Source of the DNA: Candidatus Harrisonbacteria bacterium
GTDB taxonomy: Bacteria; Patescibacteriota; Minisyncoccia; UBA6257; 1-14-0-10-44-23
Assembly (NCBI GenBank): GCA_023244975.1
Contig: JAHFLG010000045.1
Span: 1-8,312, forward strand
Reading direction: 5' to 3'
Length of the DNA stretch: 8,312 nt
Made by a program: the position numbers and the translations under genes. The number at the start of each line of letters is the position of its first letter. The first letter of the stretch is position 1. Of this stretch, positions 5,512 to 8,312 are shown piece after piece. The notes beneath the pieces are model-generated. The model searched no databases. It saw only the letters and a program-made list of their open reading frames with translations, and was not told where the DNA came from.

Positions 5512-6921
5512 TTACTTGGCCTTCGGCTTCTCGTCCAGCTTGAGCCCATATTCTTTGAGACGTTCAGCGGAAATCGGAGTTGGGGCGTTCATCACTGATG
5601 GGTGGCCTTTGGCAGTCTGCGGGAAGGCCTGCACCTCGCGCAGATAACTTTCGCCGGTGAGAATCATAATTAAGCGCTCGATGCCGAGCGCGATGCCGCC
5701 GTGTGGCGGAGCGCCAAAACTAAACGCCTCGAGCATGTGGCCAAACTCCTTCTGGATTTGCTCTTCACTATAGCCCATGGTTTTAAACGTCGCTTTCAAA
5801 ATCTCCGGCTTGTGCGCGCGAATACTTCCACCACCAACTTCAAAACCGTTGCAGACGAGGTCATACTGCTGGGTAATTATCTTCTCAATCTGCTCCCCTT
5901 TTAGATGCCACTCAAGATGCTCGGGCGCAGGCATAGAGAATGGGTTGTGAGTAAACGTCCATCCGCCAGCTGGCGGAGCCTCCTTTGTCCGTTCAAAAAA
6001 TGGGAAATCAGTTACCCAGGCAAAGGCCAAAATACCTTTTGCTTTTTCTTCCTCGGTGCGCATATCAAACTTGTCGGCGCCATACTTGGCCATGGCCTCG
6101 GCATAGGTAAATCGCGGAAAAGGTTTCTGACGAATGGTCTTACCCATAGCTTCAACAACCGTAGTCATCATACCTTCGATGATTTCCATCACATCTTCAC
6201 GTTTTACAAAACTGATCTCGACGTCTACCTGGGTGTGTTCAAAGCCACGGTCGGCGCGCAGATCTTCATCGCGGAAACAGCGAGCCATCTGAAAGTAACG
6301 CTCAAAACCTCCAACCATTAAGAGCTGCTTATACTGCTGCGGGCTTTGTGGAAGGGCAAAAAACTGACCCGGATACATCCTGCTTGGAACCACGAAGTCA
6401 CGCGACCCTTCCGGCGTCGTGCTAGTAAAATATGGGGTTTCGATTTCAGTGAAGCCTTGGCTAAATAAATATTCGCGCACCTTTTGCACAAACTGGCTGC
6501 GCAACTTGATGTTGTACTGCAGCCGCGGACGGCGCAGGTCGAGGTAGCGATACTTTAATCGATTCTCCTCGCCAATGTCGTGGCCATCGGTCTCAAGCGG
6601 AAATGGCGGGTTGACCGACGGGTTGAGCACTTCGATCTCGGAAACACTTATTTCAACGGTGCCGGTTTTGATATCTTTGTTGACCATGGCCTCCGGCCGA
6701 GCCTTTATTTCACCCTTAACGCTAATCACCCACTCGCTGCGCAGCGTGCTAGCGGTTTCATAGGCCGGGCTCTTGGGCGTCACTACCATCTGGATAATGC
6801 CACTGCGGTCGCGCAGGTCTAAAAAGATCAGTTTGCCATGGTCGCGGCGCGTCGCCACCCAGCCCATCAACTCAACCGTCTGGCCTACTTTCTCTTGAGT
6901 TTCTGAAGTTAAGATACGCAT
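5512..6921 (-). CDS. aspS: Aspartyl-tRNA synthetase, bacterial type lacking the GAD insertion domain
   Basis: Cytoplasmic class II synthetase that joins aspartate to tRNA(Asp), and perhaps tRNA(Asn). The ATG at 6921 is chosen because family similarity begins there (MRILTSETQEKVG); the longer in-frame TTG start at 6972 would overlap comEC. The protein has 469 residues, against about 590 for typical bacterial enzymes. An N-terminal OB-fold anticodon-binding domain (about 1-105, GWVATRRDHG at 20-29) precedes the catalytic core. The core shows motif 1 near GFTEIETP (156-163) and TTPEGSRDF (168-176), motif 2 FRDEDLRADR (216-225) followed by EHTQVDVE (228-235), and motif 3 GIERLIMILTG (413-423). 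The roughly 120-residue GAD domain normally between YAEAM..DMR (273-288) and DFPFFE (305-310) is reduced to about 16 residues. Residues APPAGG (315-320) are encoded by a palindromic repeat also found near position 175. His28 is the residue type seen in some nondiscriminating enzymes. ndk follows after 11 bases. Confidence 0.96.
   Translation of the reverse strand: MRILTSETQEKVGQTVELMGWVATRRDHGKLIFLDLRDRSGIIQMVVTPKSPAYETASTLRSEWVISVKGEIKARPEAMVNKDIKTGTVEISVSEIEVLNPSVNPPFPLETDGHDIGEENRLKYRYLDLRRPRLQYNIKLRSQFVQKVREYLFSQGFTEIETPYFTSTTPEGSRDFVVPSRMYPGQFFALPQSPQQYKQLLMVGGFERYFQMARCFRDEDLRADRGFEHTQVDVEISFVKREDVMEIIEGMMTTVVEAMGKTIRQKPFPRFTYAEAMAKYGADKFDMRTEEEKAKGILAFAWVTDFPFFERTKEAPPAGGWTFTHNPFSMPAPEHLEWHLKGEQIEKIITQQYDLVCNGFEVGGGSIRAHKPEILKATFKTMGYSEEQIQKEFGHMLEAFSFGAPPHGGIALGIERLIMILTGESYLREVQAFPQTAKGHPSVMNAPTPISAERLKEYGLKLDEKPKAK
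5960..5978. repeat. Dispersed 19-nt palindromic repeat, copy 2 (inside aspS)
   Basis: Identical over 19 bases to 165-183. Read on the minus strand in the aspS frame it encodes A-P-P-A-G-G (residues 315-320) plus the first base of the next codon group, in a surface loop region where the family normally has a short charged linker. The reading frame is preserved. Confidence 0.8.
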
Positions 6922-6928
6922 GCAGTAA

Positions 6929-6937
6929 ATAATAACA
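6929..6937 (-). promoter_or_regulatory. Possible extended -10 promoter of aspS, inside the comEC end
   Basis: TGTTATTAT (6937-6929) matches an extended -10 box (TG-n-TATTAT). Seven bases separate it from the ATG at 6921, so a transcript from it would be leaderless. The -35 region is poor, as extended -10 promoters allow. It could supply aspS and ndk independently of comEC. Confidence 0.38.
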
Positions 6938-6943
6938 CGGCTT

Positions 6944-8312
6944 TTACTGATCCAGCCAGAGCAGTAGACCAACTAAGGCCGCATAATAGGCTATGATCGC
7001 TATCCAACTCAGGGTTGGATTAAATGGCAGCGCATAGTGGGCAGCGATACTAATAACCCACATAACGTAACTTAAAAATGCTGAAGCAAAAAAACTAAGC
7101 AGTTGAGCAGCCGGAAAAAAGATCCAGGCGGTAACGGCCAGAAGAAAGCCCGAGCCGATAAGATATGGTAAAACCACGACAATAGACAGGCTGGCCATAA
7201 GCGCAGTTAAGGAAAAATTCTGGAATTGCGTTATGAGAATGGGAGCTGTCGCGAGCTGAACTGAAATGGTAATGAGGAGCGAATCTTTCAATCCAAAAAA
7301 TCGCGATGCCGCATCAAGCCGCAGCAGCCTCTCCAGCACAGGTTTCAAGTAGATAATAGAAAGTACCGCCACAAATGAAAGTTGAAATCCAATATCAAGC
7401 ACCAGAATCTTTGGGTTAATAAGCGCAAGGACAAGCGCAACCAGAACGAGCGCGTTACGTGGCGCATATATCCTGCTCACCTGTTCTGCGAGTCCGGCAA
7501 TGCAGGCCATCGCTGCTGCCCGCACGCCTGACGCGGTAAAGCCGGTCAGCGCTACAAACAGAATCGCGCAAATAAGTGTTGCGATGAGTGCATATCGGCG
7601 AGGCAGGAATGAACAGAGGAGGCTGGAGATGATTAATATAATAATGGTCATGTGGAGTCCGTCTATGGCTGTCAAAAACTTCATGCCGCTTGCCGATAGT
7701 TCATTAGAAAAATCCTTGGAAAAATTTTCATTTGTCCCCATCAGAATGCCAAATAAAAATGCCGCCTTCTCAGGTGGCAGGAGGCGCTCAAACGAACGCC
7801 TGATGCTCTGCTTCGCGGCCAGCAGGGATGCTAGCAGTGGATTTCCTTGGCCTGAACCAAGAAGCGTGATCTCGGGATTTTTCATGGTGCCGACCACATG
7901 CTCTTTTTCGAGGAACCGTCCGTAGGAATCCGGTTGCGGTTTTTCAATACTCCCCGCAAGCAGCAGCCGGTCGCCATATGCGTATGGCGCATCCGGGCTA
8001 GTTTGCACTAACAACCTGCCGATGTCAGCCTGCGCGTAAAAAGACTCGAACGCGAGCTCATGTTTTGGATCGCTAGTGATAAGGCCCTCGATTTTGGCAG
8101 AAGTAGGCACCCGACTAACCGCCGCCTGATAACGGACATCGTCGTGTATATAATAGATGCCACCAACAAGAACCAGCACTGTCGCGATGCCGGCGATCCA
8201 GTCGCCCGTCCGGAGACCCAAAAGCGCCACGCACAACAGAGCTGCCGGAATCAACGATCCATAGACCGACACGCCCAGCGACGCATAGATAATGCCAGAG
8301 AGAAATGCCACT
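6944..8312 (-). CDS. comEC: ComEC/Rec2-type DNA uptake channel, membrane part only (5' end outside window)
   Basis: Inner-membrane channel that carries single-stranded DNA into the cytoplasm during natural transformation. The frame is open to the window edge. The GTG at 8311 is only the first possible start, and a few N-terminal residues are probably missing. Of 455 visible residues (counted from that GTG), about 1-55 are hydrophobic membrane segments. About 70-155 form the soluble DUF4131/OB-like region, and about 180-455 the polytopic Competence domain. Family motifs seen are FGILMGTNE (187-195), AIDGLHM (215-221, usually AISGLH), TGFTASGVRAAAM (256-268) and DIGFQLSF (306-313). The protein stops at TAA right after the last membrane segment, so the C-terminal metallo-beta-lactamase-like domain of long ComEC proteins (about 750 residues in Bacillus) is absent. 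aspS starts 22 bases downstream, suggesting shared transcription. Family assignment is firm; function in uptake is inferred from the family. Confidence 0.92.
   Translation of the reverse strand, partial: VAFLSGIIYASLGVSVYGSLIPAALLCVALLGLRTGDWIAGIATVLVLVGGIYYIHDDVRYQAAVSRVPTSAKIEGLITSDPKHELAFESFYAQADIGRLLVQTSPDAPYAYGDRLLLAGSIEKPQPDSYGRFLEKEHVVGTMKNPEITLLGSGQGNPLLASLLAAKQSIRRSFERLLPPEKAAFLFGILMGTNENFSKDFSNELSASGMKFLTAIDGLHMTIIILIISSLLCSFLPRRYALIATLICAILFVALTGFTASGVRAAAMACIAGLAEQVSRIYAPRNALVLVALVLALINPKILVLDIGFQLSFVAVLSIIYLKPVLERLLRLDAASRFFGLKDSLLITISVQLATAPILITQFQNFSLTALMASLSIVVVLPYLIGSGFLLAVTAWIFFPAAQLLSFFASAFLSYVMWVISIAAHYALPFNPTLSWIAIIAYYAALVGLLLWLDQ

Noticed and set aside
5905..6321. 138-codon plus-strand open frame opposite aspS, and similar long frames opposite lepA and comEC
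   Set aside because: They lie wholly antisense to well-conserved genes and have no family features; they are by-products of codon use on the other strand.
1..8312. Use of UGA as glycine (genetic code 25), as in some CPR lineages
   Set aside because: All six genes are full length with the standard bacterial code, with no in-frame UGA; stops are TAA or TAG. The absence of TGA stops in only six genes is not evidence of recoding.

Overview
The window looks like core chromosome of a Patescibacteria (CPR) genome, most likely Parcubacteria-like. The signs are: ComEC reduced to its membrane part, an aspartyl-tRNA synthetase without the bacterial GAD insertion, an exported peptidoglycan-binding/Ig-like mosaic protein of a type common in that group, start codons without Shine-Dalgarno sequences, and a 19-nt palindromic repeat present both in a terminator and inside a gene. 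The taxonomic call is inference from gene content. All six supported genes are on the minus strand, so transcription runs from high to low coordinates. They end in TAA or TAG and have no in-frame TGA, so nothing suggests a recoded UGA.

Reading in the direction of transcription: comEC (8312-6944, cut by the window edge) imports single-stranded DNA; aspS (6921-5512) charges tRNA with aspartate; ndk (5500-5021) balances nucleoside triphosphates. These three are tightly packed and probably form one unit, ending at a terminator at 4832-4855. Between ndk and the next gene (4775-5020) lies no convincing gene, but there is a set of hairpins closed by a long-range stem that may be a structured RNA. 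A 146-codon gene of unknown function follows (4774-4334), with its own promoter and terminator. lepA (4193-2325) encodes ribosomal GTPase EF4. A large exported protein with a peptidoglycan-binding domain and Ig-like modules follows (2281-290), also with its own promoter, and its transcript ends at a palindromic terminator at 154-188.

The last stretch (1-289) has no credible gene. It holds that terminator, two 14-nt direct repeats, a 12-bp inverted repeat and a possible plus-strand promoter.

The genes do not form one pathway: the window combines DNA uptake, translation, nucleotide metabolism and cell-surface functions. The most noteworthy points are the dispersed palindrome that has become part of AspRS, the compact AspRS, probable leaderless transcription of at least three genes, and two candidate structured RNA regions.
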